NCBI RefSeq assembly: GCF_026278245.1 | Contig: NZ_CP111079.1 | Coordinates: 4,917,020-4,981,019 of the forward strand | Direction: 5' to 3' | From: Pontibacter kalidii | GTDB lineage: Bacteria > Bacteroidota > Bacteroidia > Cytophagales > Hymenobacteraceae | Length of the DNA: 64,000 nucleotides | Part shown: piece by piece, positions 42,567-51,257 of the stretch | Layout of the letters: the number at the start of each line of letters is the position of its first letter | How positions within the stretch are numbered: the first letter of the stretch is position 1 | Notes under the pieces: generated by a model | The model's database searches: none | What the model was told of the DNA's origin: nothing | What the model saw: the letters and a program-made list of their open reading frames with translations, nothing else | Made by a program: the position numbers and the translations under genes

Positions 42567-43487
42567 ATGGCAAGCAAAGTACAAGTTGAGAAGGTGGCAA
42601 CCCTGACCGGGCACCGCGACAGTGTGTATACATTGGTGCAGGCAGCGGAGGAGCATCTGTTCTTCTCGGCCGCCGGCGATGGCATGGTGGTGGCCTGGAA
42701 CATGCAGGCGCCCGACACCGGAGACCTGGTGGCGCGGGTAAACGCATCTGTGTACGCGCTGTGCTACCTGCCGGAGCGCCACCTGCTGCTCATCGGGCAG
42801 AACCGGGAGGGTGTGCAGGTGATCGACCTAGAGAGCAAGCAAATACTGAAGTCGGTGCCGCTGCCCAAGGTGCCCATTTTCGATATACTTCATACTTCGG
42901 AGGCGGGCAAAATATTTGCAAGTATGGGCAGCGGGGGCGTGGCGGTGCTGGATGCGGAGACGTTCGAGCTGCAGACCATCATCCGGAAAGCCGACAAAAG
43001 CGCGCGCAGCCTGGCCTACAACAAGTATAGCCATGAGCTGGCCGTGGGCTATAGCGACCATAAGATCCGTATTTTCGACGCTGAAAATATGGAACTGAAG
43101 TATGAGCTGACCGCGCATACCAACTCCGTGTTTACAGTGGCCTACTCGCCCGACGGCAAGCTGCTTTTGAGCGGTGGCCGCGATGCGCACCTGCGGGTGT
43201 GGGAAGTAGAGCAGCATTATACCGAGCGGGGATACCTGATCGCGCACATGTACACCATCAACCACATTACCTACAGCCCGGGCGGCGAGTATTTTGCCAC
43301 CTGCAGCATGGATAAATCCATAAAACTGTGGGACGCGCAAACCTTTAAGTTGCTGAAAGTGATTGATAAAGTGCGTCATGCGAGCCACGGCACCTCGGTA
43401 AATAAATTATTTTGGTCGGCTCACCAGAATCAGTTAGTTTCGTGTAGCGATGACCGCACCATTTCGGTTTGGGATATAAATTTTTGA
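42567..43487 (+). CDS. WD40 repeat protein
   Basis: 306 residues forming a probable seven-bladed propeller. Repeats are visible as VATLTGHRDSVYTLVQ..FFSAAGDGMVVAWNM, ELTAHTNSVFTVAYSPDGKLLLSGGRDAHLRVWEV, MYTINHITYSPGGEYFATCSMDKSIKLWDAQ and SAHQNQLVSCSDDRTISVWDINF. There is no signal peptide, so it is cytoplasmic. It is the first gene of an operon with a DivIVA-domain gene (3 bp away) and folB. WD40 propellers usually bind protein partners; the operon suggests a link to DivIVA-type polar or division scaffolds. Confidence 0.9.
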   Translation: MASKVQVEKVATLTGHRDSVYTLVQAAEEHLFFSAAGDGMVVAWNMQAPDTGDLVARVNASVYALCYLPERHLLLIGQNREGVQVIDLESKQILKSVPLPKVPIFDILHTSEAGKIFASMGSGGVAVLDAETFELQTIIRKADKSARSLAYNKYSHELAVGYSDHKIRIFDAENMELKYELTAHTNSVFTVAYSPDGKLLLSGGRDAHLRVWEVEQHYTERGYLIAHMYTINHITYSPGGEYFATCSMDKSIKLWDAQTFKLLKVIDKVRHASHGTSVNKLFWSAHQNQLVSCSDDRTISVWDINF

Positions 43488-43490
43488 GTT

Positions 43491-44474
43491 ATGAAGATTA
43501 CACCGTTAGAGATCAGGCAAAAGACGTTTGAAAAGGCATTTAGAGGACTGGATAAGGATGAGGTAAATGCATTTTTGCTGACGCTCTCGCAGCAGTGGGA
43601 AAAGCTGCAGGATGAGAACAAGGACCTGCGCATGAAGCTGGACGCGGCGCATCGCGAAACACAGAAGCTGCGCGAGGTGGAGTCATCGCTCTACAAGACA
43701 TTAAAAACCGCCGAAGACACCGGGAACAGCATACTGGAGCAGGCCAAAAAATCGGCTGAGCTGCAGGCCCGCGAGTCGGACCTGAAGGCCGACGAGATGA
43801 TGAACCGCGCCCGCAACGAGGCCCGCCAGATGCTGGAGGAGGCCCAGCGCCAGTCGGAGCGGGTGATCGCCGAGATGCAGCAGCACGTGAAATCGCTCGA
43901 CCAGGAGTGCCGCCAGATGGAAGGCTACCTCGACCACCTGGTGCGTGACCTGCGCCACCTGGCTAGCGAGACGCTGGAAAACGCCGAGAAGGCCAAGGCA
44001 AAACCTAAAGCCGGCACACACAGTATTCTTTCAAAAGCAGCCAATACCGAGGTTAGCCCTTCGGAGTTGCTCAAAAACCTGAAAGATATGGATAAGACAT
44101 CAGATAACACCACATACCAGTTGCCGCAATCAACGGCCTCTAATGCACCCGTAGTTGTGGCTAGCGCCGCCGCTACCCACGACACCATCGGTGACCCGGC
44201 GCCAGACGTAACGCAGCCGCATCCGGAGGTGCCAAACCCAACGACTCCAGTGCCTGACGTGCCTTCGCCGGAGATACCGCAGCCAGCCCCAGACTACCCG
44301 GGCCGTGTGCCTGCCCCGGACATTGAGCAGCCGGTACCGGAGATTCAGCCGGTGCAGCCAGACAAGCCGGAGATCCAGCCACCGATGACGGAGCCGTCGC
44401 GTAACTCCTTTGTTACCAATGGCGCTGCCGTTAAGCCGGCATCAGGAGGCTCTTTCTTCGACGAGATAGGCTAA
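43491..44474 (+). CDS. DivIVA-domain coiled-coil protein with Pro-rich tail
   Basis: 327 residues. The start KITPLEIRQKTFEKAFRGLDKDEVNAFLLTLSQQWEKL is the membrane-recognising DivIVA/GpsB N-terminus. A long coiled coil runs to about 155 (ENKDLRMKLDAAHRETQKLREV and onward). The C-terminal 100 residues are disordered, with PEV/PDV/PEI-P units such as VPNPTTPVPDVPSPEIPQPA. It should sit at curved membrane or septum and recruit partners. It is 3 bp behind the WD40 gene and 7 bp ahead of folB. Confidence 0.9.
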   Translation: MKITPLEIRQKTFEKAFRGLDKDEVNAFLLTLSQQWEKLQDENKDLRMKLDAAHRETQKLREVESSLYKTLKTAEDTGNSILEQAKKSAELQARESDLKADEMMNRARNEARQMLEEAQRQSERVIAEMQQHVKSLDQECRQMEGYLDHLVRDLRHLASETLENAEKAKAKPKAGTHSILSKAANTEVSPSELLKNLKDMDKTSDNTTYQLPQSTASNAPVVVASAAATHDTIGDPAPDVTQPHPEVPNPTTPVPDVPSPEIPQPAPDYPGRVPAPDIEQPVPEIQPVQPDKPEIQPPMTEPSRNSFVTNGAAVKPASGGSFFDEIG

Positions 44475-44481
44475 GCAGCGG

Positions 44482-44838
44482 ATGGGGCAGATCGCGCTGG
44501 AGGGCATGGAGTTCTTTGCCTTCCATGGGTTTTACGACGAGGAGCAGAAGATCGGCAACAAGTATGGCATCGACCTGATCATTAACACCGACCTGCGCCG
44601 CGCCGCCGAATCCGATAACCTGGGAGAAACAGTGAATTATGAGGTGCTGTATGCGCTGGTGCTGGAGGAGATGAAGACTCCAGCCCGCCTACTGGAGCAC
44701 TTGGGCCACCGCATCATCGATAAAGTGTATGAGCGGTTCCCGTTTGTGCAGTCCGTGAAGGTAAATGTGTACAAGTTTAATCCCCCGCTCGGCGGCATCT
44801 GCAAATGGGCCAAGGTTACTTTAGAGGAGGCCAGGTAA
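44482..44838 (+). CDS. folB: Dihydroneopterin aldolase
   Basis: 118 residues. Start IALEGMEFFAFHGFYDEEQKIGNKYGIDL is typical, with the catalytic region NYEVLYALVLEEMKTPARLLEHLGHRII and the end VKVNVYKFNPPLGGICKWAKVTL. It cleaves dihydroneopterin to the hydroxymethyl-pterin of folate synthesis. It forms an operon with WD40 and DivIVA genes; this is probably not a functional link but shared transcription. It complements FolE elsewhere in the window. Confidence 0.95.
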   Translation: MGQIALEGMEFFAFHGFYDEEQKIGNKYGIDLIINTDLRRAAESDNLGETVNYEVLYALVLEEMKTPARLLEHLGHRIIDKVYERFPFVQSVKVNVYKFNPPLGGICKWAKVTLEEAR

Positions 44839-44859
44839 AAGACTTACTTATTGATAAAG

Positions 44860-44897
44860 AGCAGTCGGTTCAGTGATGGATCGGCTGCTTTTGTTTT
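44860..44897 (+). terminator. Terminator of the WD40-DivIVA-folB operon
   Basis: AGCAGTCG pairs with CGGCTGCT (one G-T pair) across a loop of about 14 nt, and TTTTGTTTT follows. Confidence 0.6.
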
Positions 44898-44924
44898 AGC
44901 AGGATTTTATACTTGCTGCTCCTA

Positions 44925-45020
44925 TAGCCTCCTTGGCGCAAGTGTCCCTTGTGCCTTGATTAGCCGCTGCTTCCTACAATTTGGAACTAGCTTTACTTAC
45001 TAGCTGCTGCTCATCCACGG
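44925..45020. repeat. Variable flank of repeat copy D
   Basis: Starts with GGCGCAAGTGTCCCTTGTGCC at about 44935, related to the hairpins at 16017 and 3818, then AGCCGCTGCTTCCTACAATT. No gene. Confidence 0.55.
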
Positions 45021-45210
45021 CTTTACAACCTGCTCGTTTCATAGTATACTTTGGCTCCCTCATGGCCGGGAGGCCTCGTCCTTTGGCATCGCGCTGTCTA
45101 TTGAAGCTGCTCCTCGCTGCCGCTCCGGGCTGCTGAGCAAGCTCAGCACCGCAACAATAGAAGGCGCTCACCCCAAGGACTGGGATCGGATTCGATAGCT
45201 ACCGCTGACG
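45021..45210 (+). repeat. Mosaic intergenic repeat, copy D core
   Basis: Carries CTTTACAACCTGCTCGTTTC, TTTGGCTCCCTC, GGCATCGCGCTGTCTATTGA, GCTGCTGAGCAAGCTCAGCA and AAGGCGCTCACCCCAAGGAC followed by TTCGATAGC. It is closest to copy C. TATACTT is inserted where B and C have TTCTGGC. Confidence 0.8.
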
Positions 45211-45283
45211 GAGCTTGAACAGAGCTCCCCTCCTTGGCTAAGGAGGGGCAGGGGTGGTTGGACCCGGTGCTACAGAATTCCTA

Positions 45284-46495
45284 GTGCTCCTCCAAATTAT
45301 ATCATAGAACTAAAACAGAATTTCTTGCCTTCTACTTAAAACCATGAACGAGGCAAGATGGGCAAGCTAAAAGAAAAGATTGCGTTAAGTTCGGCAGAGG
45401 AGGCAGAGCTCAAGCGTCTGGTAAGCAAGGGCAAGCACGCTGTGCGCAAGGTGAAACGGGCGCAGATACTGCTCAGGCTGCACGAGGGGCACAAGCATGT
45501 AGACATCGCCCAAGCGGTAGGCGTGAGTCTGGCAACGGTGTACAATATCCACGACCGTTACCTGGCCACCAGGCTTCATGCCGTAGAGGAGAAGCCCCGG
45601 CCTGGCCAGCCGCGCAAAGTAACCCCCGAAGTGGAGGCGGCTGTCACCCGCATCGCCTGCAGTCAGGTGCCAGGGGGCCACTCCCGCTGGACAGTCTCGC
45701 TCATAAACGAGAGGGTGGTGAAGCTGGGCTACGAGCTCAATGATGAGACGGTGCGGCTGGTTTTAAAAAAAGCAGGCTTAAGCCCTGGCTCAGGAAGCAG
45801 TGGTGCATCGGCCAGGTAGATGGCTAGTACCTGGCCAACATGGAGGATGTGCTGGAGCTCTACGGGCAGGAGCCCAGCGAAGGCAAGGCCAGGGTATGCT
45901 TTGATGAGCGGCCCTGCCAGCTACTGAACGACGTGGTGGAGCCGTTGCCCCTGAAGGAAGGCAAGCCAGGCAGGACTATGAGTATGCGCGCAAGGGCACG
46001 GCTGTTATCCTGCTGGCCTATGACATAGACACGGGGCAGCGGTACGTGCAGGTAAGGGGGGGCGCACCAAGCAGGATTATGCCCAGTTTATGGAGTGGCT
46101 GGCAAAGGAGCATTACGCGCACGTGGAGCAGGTAGCACTAGTGCAGGACAATCTTAACACCCACAGCTACGGCTCATTCTACGAGAATCTGCCCGCTGCC
46201 GACGCCAGGGAGCTGGCCCGCAAGTTCTGCTTCCATTTCACGCCAAAGCATGGAAGCTGGCTCAACATGGCTGAGATAGAGTTCTCGGTGCTGGCCAGGG
46301 AGTGCCTAAACAGGAGGATTGGCAGCATGGAGGAACTGGAAGAAGAGGTGCTGATATGGTGTGAGAAGCGTAACAGAAAAGCATCTAAAATCCATTGGAG
46401 CTTTACCGTCAACACCGCCAGAGAAAAGCTGGCAAAACAATACCAGAAAGTAAATACAGACAACCCTTTGTCTAAGAATTAAATTGGAGAATCAC
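45284..46495 (+). mobile_element. Decayed IS630-family insertion sequence
   Basis: A 1212-bp element flanked by TA at 45282-45283 and 46496-46497, the target duplication of the IS630/Tc1 type. Imperfect terminal inverted repeats start GTGCTCCTCCAAATT on the left and GTGATTCTCCAATTT (reverse complement) on the right. It carries one transposase interrupted several times. It sits at the far edge of repeat copy D. Confidence 0.85.
45358..46482 (+). pseudogene. IS630-family transposase, broken
   Basis: The N-terminal part (45358-45780; KVKRAQILLRLHEGHKHVDI and VGVSLATVYNIHDRYL) is a helix-turn-helix region. Near 45780 the frame shifts to the one that reads PWLRKQWCIGQVDG, which is stopped by TAG at 45825-45827 and continues as YLANMEDVLELYGQEP...CFDERPCQL. 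A second shift near 45975 restores YEYARKGTAVILLAYDIDTG. A third, in a seven-G run near 46057, leads to RTKQDYAQFMEWL...LVQDNLNTHSYGSF and LNMAEIEFS. All three catalytic acids (D, D, E) survive, but in different frames. A programmed frameshift could explain one break, not all four. Confidence 0.85.
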
Positions 46496-46497
46496 TA

Positions 46498-46882
46498 GTT
46501 GCTCTTCGGGATTTATAATCCCGAAGCACTTAATATGAAGATTTGCAATCCGACTTTTAGTTTTTCGCCGCAGTTCTACAGCTGGCAAAGTGTTAAATCA
46601 AATTGCAAATCCGAAAGAGCGGACGCCAGGGGTGGGTTTATACTTGTAGGGACAGGTCGCGACCTGTCCGCACGATACCGGCGGCTATAAAACTCATACT
46701 TTAATATGAGCAAGTAAGCTCCCTTTCCTGTTTTTAGGAGAGGGTGGGAGGGAGGTGAAAATTTCCCTCCTTAGTCAAGTCTCGGATCCCGAACTTGCTT
46801 CGGGAGAGGGAGGGAGTGGTTGAACCTTGTACTGCAAAATTCCTGCCTCAGTGGTTATGCTTTGTAGGCACCAAGGAGCTGT
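46498..46882. repeat. Spacer with repeat fragments, no gene
   Basis: Contains CTTCGGGATT-tat-AATCCCGAAG (46504-46526), GATT-TGC-AATC, the 20-bp palindrome GGACAGGTCGCGACCTGTCC at 46650-46669 (other copy at 16544) and a GTTTTTAGGAGAGGGTGGGA block (relative at about 16470). GAGTGGTTGAACC and GCAAAATTCCT near 46830 resemble the DNA left of the IS630, at 45255-45281. Confidence 0.6.
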
Positions 46883-47887
46883 CTATACCAACCGCAACAG
46901 CTCGGCCGCCGCGGCGAAGGCCGATTTCCTGCCAGCCTTCACCTCTTCGGCTATACCTGGCAACAGCTGCTTTACCTGCCCATGTGCATAAAAATTGTCT
47001 TCCAGCCCCTGGCGTATGGCCTCATACATCCACTGCAGGTTCTGGTCGTGACGTTTTTTCTCGAAGAAGCCATTGCCCTTGGTAAGTGCCAGGTACTCGA
47101 CAATGGTTTTCCAGATGGTGTCGAGACCGGTATTCTGTAAGGCCGAACAGGTGCTCACTTTGGGCATCCAGCCGGAGGCAGCCACCGGGTAGAGGTGCAA
47201 AGCGCTCTGGTACTCGGCGCGGGCACCTTTGGCTTTGCTAACGTTCTCCCCATCGGCCTTGGTGATGGCAATGGCATCGGCCATCTCCATGATGCCGCGT
47301 TTGATACCCTGTAGCTCGTCGCCGGCGCCGGCCAGCATCAGCAGCAGGAAAAAGTCTACCATGGCATGTACCGCCGTTTCGGATTGGCCTACGCCCACGG
47401 TCTCCACAAAAATAGCGTCGAAGCCTGCCGCCTCGCAAAGCAGAATGCTCTCGCGGGTGCTGCGGCTCACGCCTCCCAGCGACTTGCCTGCCGGCGAAGG
47501 GCGGATAAAGGCTTGTGGATTGATGGAGAGGGAGTCCATGCGGGTTTTATCACCGAGGATGCTGCCGCCGGAGCGCTGGCTGGTGGGGTCGATAGCCAGC
47601 ACGGCCAGCTTTTTTCCCTGCTCCTTGATCAGGTAATTGCCGAAGGCCTCGATGAACGTGCTTTTTCCCACGCCCGGCACGCCGGTTATGCCAATACGAA
47701 TGGAGTTGCCGGCATGCGGCAGCACCTGGCTGATGACCTCTTGTGCCAGTTCCAGGTCAGAGGCAAGGCGGCTTTCCACCAGCGTGATGGCGCGGCTCAG
47801 CATCACGCGGTCACCAGCTAAAATGCCTTCAACATATTTCTGGGAGCTAAATCGTTTGGCCAAGGGGATGGGGTTTGGTGTTCGCAA
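46883..47887 (-). CDS. meaB: Methylmalonyl-CoA mutase-associated GTPase MeaB
   Basis: 334 residues. G1 GVPGVGKST (about 70-78), AIDPTSQRSGGSILGDKTRM, FIRPSPAGKSLGGVSRSTRESILLCEAAGFDAIFVETVGVGQSE and the TKAD guanine motif are standard for the MeaB/ArgK family. It chaperones adenosylcobalamin into the mutase and guards it. The mutase genes are 7-13 kb away in the window, so it is not in the same operon but serves the same route. A TAATTTTG box lies about 15 bp upstream. Confidence 0.95.
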   Translation of the reverse strand: MRTPNPIPLAKRFSSQKYVEGILAGDRVMLSRAITLVESRLASDLELAQEVISQVLPHAGNSIRIGITGVPGVGKSTFIEAFGNYLIKEQGKKLAVLAIDPTSQRSGGSILGDKTRMDSLSINPQAFIRPSPAGKSLGGVSRSTRESILLCEAAGFDAIFVETVGVGQSETAVHAMVDFFLLLMLAGAGDELQGIKRGIMEMADAIAITKADGENVSKAKGARAEYQSALHLYPVAASGWMPKVSTCSALQNTGLDTIWKTIVEYLALTKGNGFFEKKRHDQNLQWMYEAIRQGLEDNFYAHGQVKQLLPGIAEEVKAGRKSAFAAAAELLRLV

Positions 47888-48109
47888 ATCATACTCTTTT
47901 ACAAAATTAAGATTTAAAGGTTGCCCCGCCAGTTAAAGTGACGCAACGGCTCTAAAAGCATGAATAACTATACTTTCTATGCATCGTGTAGCTCTGTGGT
48001 GTGGTTGGCATGGAAAAAATTATACCTGATCATGAACCTAAAGGCTATACTTTAAGTTGGGCATGCAAGTATAGTTCTTATCATCCCGAATTTGTATATT
48101 TCCAATTTA

Positions 48110-49510
48110 ATGAGATTGCCTTTTACGAGGAAACCCTGGCTGCTGGCTCTTGTCTGCACGGCTATGCATACTGCTGTATTGGCACAATCAGAGCACAGCA
48201 GTACTGAAGCCACAGGGCGTGGAGGTGTTGCCAGCACCTTTGTCAATGATTACCAGGCTATCGGAATCAATCCTGCCAACCTCGGCCGCAGTAGCCATAC
48301 TTTATCCTTTACCTTTCTGGAAGGAGGGTTAGGCGTCAGTTCAAGGGCCTTTACGCCTGATATCATCCGTGATTTCAGAAGCAGTTCCGCTACAGAAGGA
48401 GAGCTAGGCATAGCGAAAAGGAGAAACTATGCCAAGGCGTTCGCCTCGGATGACGTGCTGCATGTGGGCGCAGACCTGAGTACGTTTGCCATTGCGGTGA
48501 ATCTGCCAAAGCTCGGAGGCTTTGCCATTAGTAACCGGCAGCGCATGTTAGGGCACGCCGGTTTTAACAAGAACTTCTCCGAACTTCTGTTTTTAGGACA
48601 GGATGCTCCTATCGTGAAAGAGGCAGGGAATGAACTGGTGTATGTTTCCGACGTCTTCGAAGGAACAAAGCTGAAGGTGTCGTGGCTGCAGGAGTGGAAC
48701 ATTGCTTTCGGTCGCCAGCTCATCAACCTGCCAGGGGTTAGCATTTCGGGTGGTGTAGGATACCGCTACGTTCGTGGGCTGGCGCTGGGCGAATTTCAGG
48801 TGCAAAACGGGCAGGTGAAAGCACATGGTTCGGTTACGCCTACACTGGCCAGAGGAAATGAATCCTACATAGAGAATCCGCTATCAGCCCTCACCGAAGC
48901 AGGGAAAGCGCTAACACCTGTAGGACAGGGGCATGGTTTTGATTTTGGACTTTCTGCAGTCATAGCGAAAGATGTGAAGGTGGCCGTCTCTGTCACGGAC
49001 ATGGGTTCGGTGCGCTGGACTGAGAACCTGTTTGTGGGAGAGGACAGAGGATTTGCGCTGTCTGACATTAAGAGCAGCGACAGCTATACGTTTGACCACG
49101 TGATCGACATGGCAGAGCAGGTTGTGAATACGGCTATGGAGTTTACTCCGCAGGACGAACTGACAACAAAGCTGCCCACGCGCCTCCGGCTCGGAGCGGG
49201 CATGAAAGTAGCCAGTAATGTGGAGCTTGGCGTAGATTACGTGCATGCCCTGAATGACGCAGCCGGCAACCTGACGCAGGATTTTGTGGGACTTGGAGTA
49301 GATGTGATGCCGACGCGGTTCCTGCGCCTAAGTTCGGGCGTGTCGACCGGTGCGGGCGAGAAAGTTAACCTACCTATCGGAGTGACCTTTGTGACGCCGG
49401 TTTACGAATTCGGCCTGAGCACCCGCGATATCACTGCCCCTCTATCCAACGAAAACCCGGGAGCCTCACTTGCTTTCGCTTTTCTCCGCTTTAAAGTAGG
49501 GCCGCTGTAG
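48110..49510 (+). CDS. DUF5723-like secreted protein, probable outer-membrane type
   Basis: 466 residues from the ATG at 48110, preceding a signal peptide (PWLLALVCTAMHTAVLAQ). The early motif GRGGVASTFVNDYQAIGINPANLG resembles Bacteroidota FadL-like or PorV-like proteins annotated DUF5723. Repeated aromatic-ended strands continue (LRLGAGMKVASNVELGVDYVHALND and the final SLAFAFLRFKVGPL), as expected of a beta-barrel. A role in the outer membrane is likely; the substrate is unknown. TATATTTC lies just upstream, one base off a -7 box. A terminator follows. Confidence 0.8.
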   Translation: MRLPFTRKPWLLALVCTAMHTAVLAQSEHSSTEATGRGGVASTFVNDYQAIGINPANLGRSSHTLSFTFLEGGLGVSSRAFTPDIIRDFRSSSATEGELGIAKRRNYAKAFASDDVLHVGADLSTFAIAVNLPKLGGFAISNRQRMLGHAGFNKNFSELLFLGQDAPIVKEAGNELVYVSDVFEGTKLKVSWLQEWNIAFGRQLINLPGVSISGGVGYRYVRGLALGEFQVQNGQVKAHGSVTPTLARGNESYIENPLSALTEAGKALTPVGQGHGFDFGLSAVIAKDVKVAVSVTDMGSVRWTENLFVGEDRGFALSDIKSSDSYTFDHVIDMAEQVVNTAMEFTPQDELTTKLPTRLRLGAGMKVASNVELGVDYVHALNDAAGNLTQDFVGLGVDVMPTRFLRLSSGVSTGAGEKVNLPIGVTFVTPVYEFGLSTRDITAPLSNENPGASLAFAFLRFKVGPL

Positions 49511-49563
49511 CAACCCAAGTGCTGCGGGAGCAATGTCCCGAAGTGCAATAACCGGTTTTCAGT

Positions 49564-49601
49564 AAAAGGGCCGGCTTCTGAGAAAAGAAGCCGGCCCTTT
49601 T
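49564..49601. terminator. Bidirectional terminator
   Basis: A 16-bp perfect stem (AAAAGGGCCGGCTTCT and complement) with a 6-nt loop between convergent genes, with T-runs on both sides. Confidence 0.85.
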
Positions 49602-49616
49602 GCTGAAATTTATACT

Positions 49617-50738
49617 TTACTTACCTAAGCCCTGCGCAAAGTTAGGCAGTCCGAGGTCGCTTTTCTGCTTGCCCAGGTGAAAGCCCTCGTCCACATAGTT
49701 GGCCGCCTCGCCTTTGGCATTCGGGTTTTGGATCACGCCGAGGTAGGAGTTGTCCTGGCGGGCCACGTAGATCTTGCCGTCCGGCCCCACCTGCAGCGCC
49801 CCAATGCGCGGGCTTTTAGAGGTGCCCACCACTACCGCTGACTTGGCTATGGCGTCTGCTCCTCCCGCTTTCAGATCGAACTGCACGATCTGCGCCTTGC
49901 CACCGCCCACACCATTTGCTGTGCCATACAGTTTGCTGCCGTCCGGCGAGAAGACCACACCATAGGCTTCCTCAAACCCCTTCAGCAGGATAGGATCGGA
50001 TACTTTACCGGTGCTACGGTCGAAGTGCAGGATCTCAAAGTTGCTGTCGGCATCCCACAGGGCAGAGGCCAGTTTGGTGCCATCCGGCGAGGCGTTCAGG
50101 TAGCCGATCGCCTTACGGTTAGCACCGCCATGTACCGTGCCCACCAGACTTAGTATTGGCCTCGTCTCCACGCCATCCTTGTTCACCAGAAAGGCCATGT
50201 AGCCGTTGCTGTTCCAGCGGTGCGCTATTACCCACCAATCGCGGTTGTTGCTGTGGCGCACTGCTGTCAGTTTCTCGGTGGCCGGGGCGATGAGGAAGTT
50301 GTTGCGCGAGGTGATATCGCCCTTGCCTTCCTGCTTCGTCATATCCACCACCGTATAGCGCAGACCATCGGATTGCGCCTGGATATCGGTGGTAAAGATA
50401 TAGTAGATGCTCTCGCTGCCGGGCTTGGGGAGTATAAGGGCCGACTGCGTGGAGGACTTGCCGCCCATCAGACCGTTGCCGTTGGGCATCACGCGATGCT
50501 CCCGGTTCCAGACGGTGATGCCGTTGGTGTAGAAGAGCAGGTTGCCCGCCGCGTCGGAGATTGTGGCACTGCCTTCTTCGGTAAAAAGCCTGCTGTTAGT
50601 GGCAGTGGCGGAATCGCCTTTAAAGATGATACCGGCCCCTTTGCCGAAGTACCAGTTGTTGCGCTCGCCCTGCGCCAGTGCGGCAAAGCTGCTGAGGGTA
50701 AGTATGGCGGCCGCTGCCAGTTGTCTGAGTCTGATCAT
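49617..50738 (-). CDS. Secreted beta-propeller-like protein
   Basis: 373 residues from MIRLRQLAAAAILTLSSFAALAQ, a clear signal peptide; the longer frame is rejected. The N-terminal part (NNWYFGKGAGIIF, EGSATISDAAGNLLFYTNGITVWNREHRVMPNGNGLMGGKSSTQSALILPKPGSESIYYIFT) is the pattern that opens many Bacteroidota gliding/T9SS type-B proteins. Propeller-like repeats follow (GYLNASPDGTKLASALWDADSNFEILHFDR; GVVFSPDGSKLYGT). Unlike those proteins it ends without a recognisable sorting domain. Function unknown. Confidence 0.8.
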   Translation of the reverse strand: MIRLRQLAAAAILTLSSFAALAQGERNNWYFGKGAGIIFKGDSATATNSRLFTEEGSATISDAAGNLLFYTNGITVWNREHRVMPNGNGLMGGKSSTQSALILPKPGSESIYYIFTTDIQAQSDGLRYTVVDMTKQEGKGDITSRNNFLIAPATEKLTAVRHSNNRDWWVIAHRWNSNGYMAFLVNKDGVETRPILSLVGTVHGGANRKAIGYLNASPDGTKLASALWDADSNFEILHFDRSTGKVSDPILLKGFEEAYGVVFSPDGSKLYGTANGVGGGKAQIVQFDLKAGGADAIAKSAVVVGTSKSPRIGALQVGPDGKIYVARQDNSYLGVIQNPNAKGEAANYVDEGFHLGKQKSDLGLPNFAQGLGK

Positions 50739-50832
50739 ATCAAAAGGTAAACGTTTTATGGCAGTGTAAAGTACAAAAGGAGTGCCAAGTGAAATTCGTC
50801 GGAGCAAAAACATAGCCCCTGCCATAAACGAA

Positions 50833-50856
50833 AAAAGCAGGTATTACCCTGCTTTT
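50833..50856 (-). terminator. Terminator of the small lipoprotein gene
   Basis: AAAAGCAGG-tattac-CCTGCTTTT, with a T-run on the minus strand, lies 19 bp past the lipoprotein stop. Confidence 0.7.
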
Positions 50857-50874
50857 CCTTTTCTTCAGATTTCA

Positions 50875-51111
50875 TTACTGCGTTGTTGTGGCGGTGTCTT
50901 CCTCTCCGGCCAGCACATCGTTTATGGTGGCTGAGTCGGCGCCTGTGCCGGGTTTATCGCCATCAATCGGAGCCCCGGTTTCCTGTGTTTCCCCGGTTGT
51001 AGACTCGGGCGGCATTTCTGTGTTTCCGCCGTGCTCGCCGCCGCAGGAGATAAGCAGCAAAGAAGCTGAGAAGAGTACCGCGGCAGTGTATTTTATACTT
51101 TTGATCAACAT
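50875..51111 (-). CDS. Small disordered lipoprotein
   Basis: 78 residues. The signal peptide ends LLISC (lipobox Cys at 23). The rest is acidic, Gly/Thr/Glu/Pro-rich and disordered (GGEHGGNTEMPPESTTGETQ) with no fold visible. It is probably a surface or periplasmic tether. A terminator follows, which supports it as a real gene despite its size. Confidence 0.65.
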   Translation of the reverse strand: MLIKSIKYTAAVLFSASLLLISCGGEHGGNTEMPPESTTGETQETGAPIDGDKPGTGADSATINDVLAGEEDTATTTQ

Positions 51112-51204
51112 TGTTTCCTAGCTTTAGTTCTTTGAGATTGTACGTCCTAAACCATGTTTTTGATTTTCGGCAATCAAATCTGGTGATAAGGCACACTTGT
51201 GAAA

Positions 51205-51232
51205 AGAAAAGAGGCGCAAACTATTGCGCCTC
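51205..51232 (-). terminator. Terminator of the trehalase gene
   Basis: GAGGCGCAA-acta-TTGCGCCTC, followed on the minus strand by TTTTCTTTTC, lies just past the trehalase stop. Confidence 0.7.
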
Positions 51233-51257
51233 CTCAAGCATAGGTTTAATGATAGTC

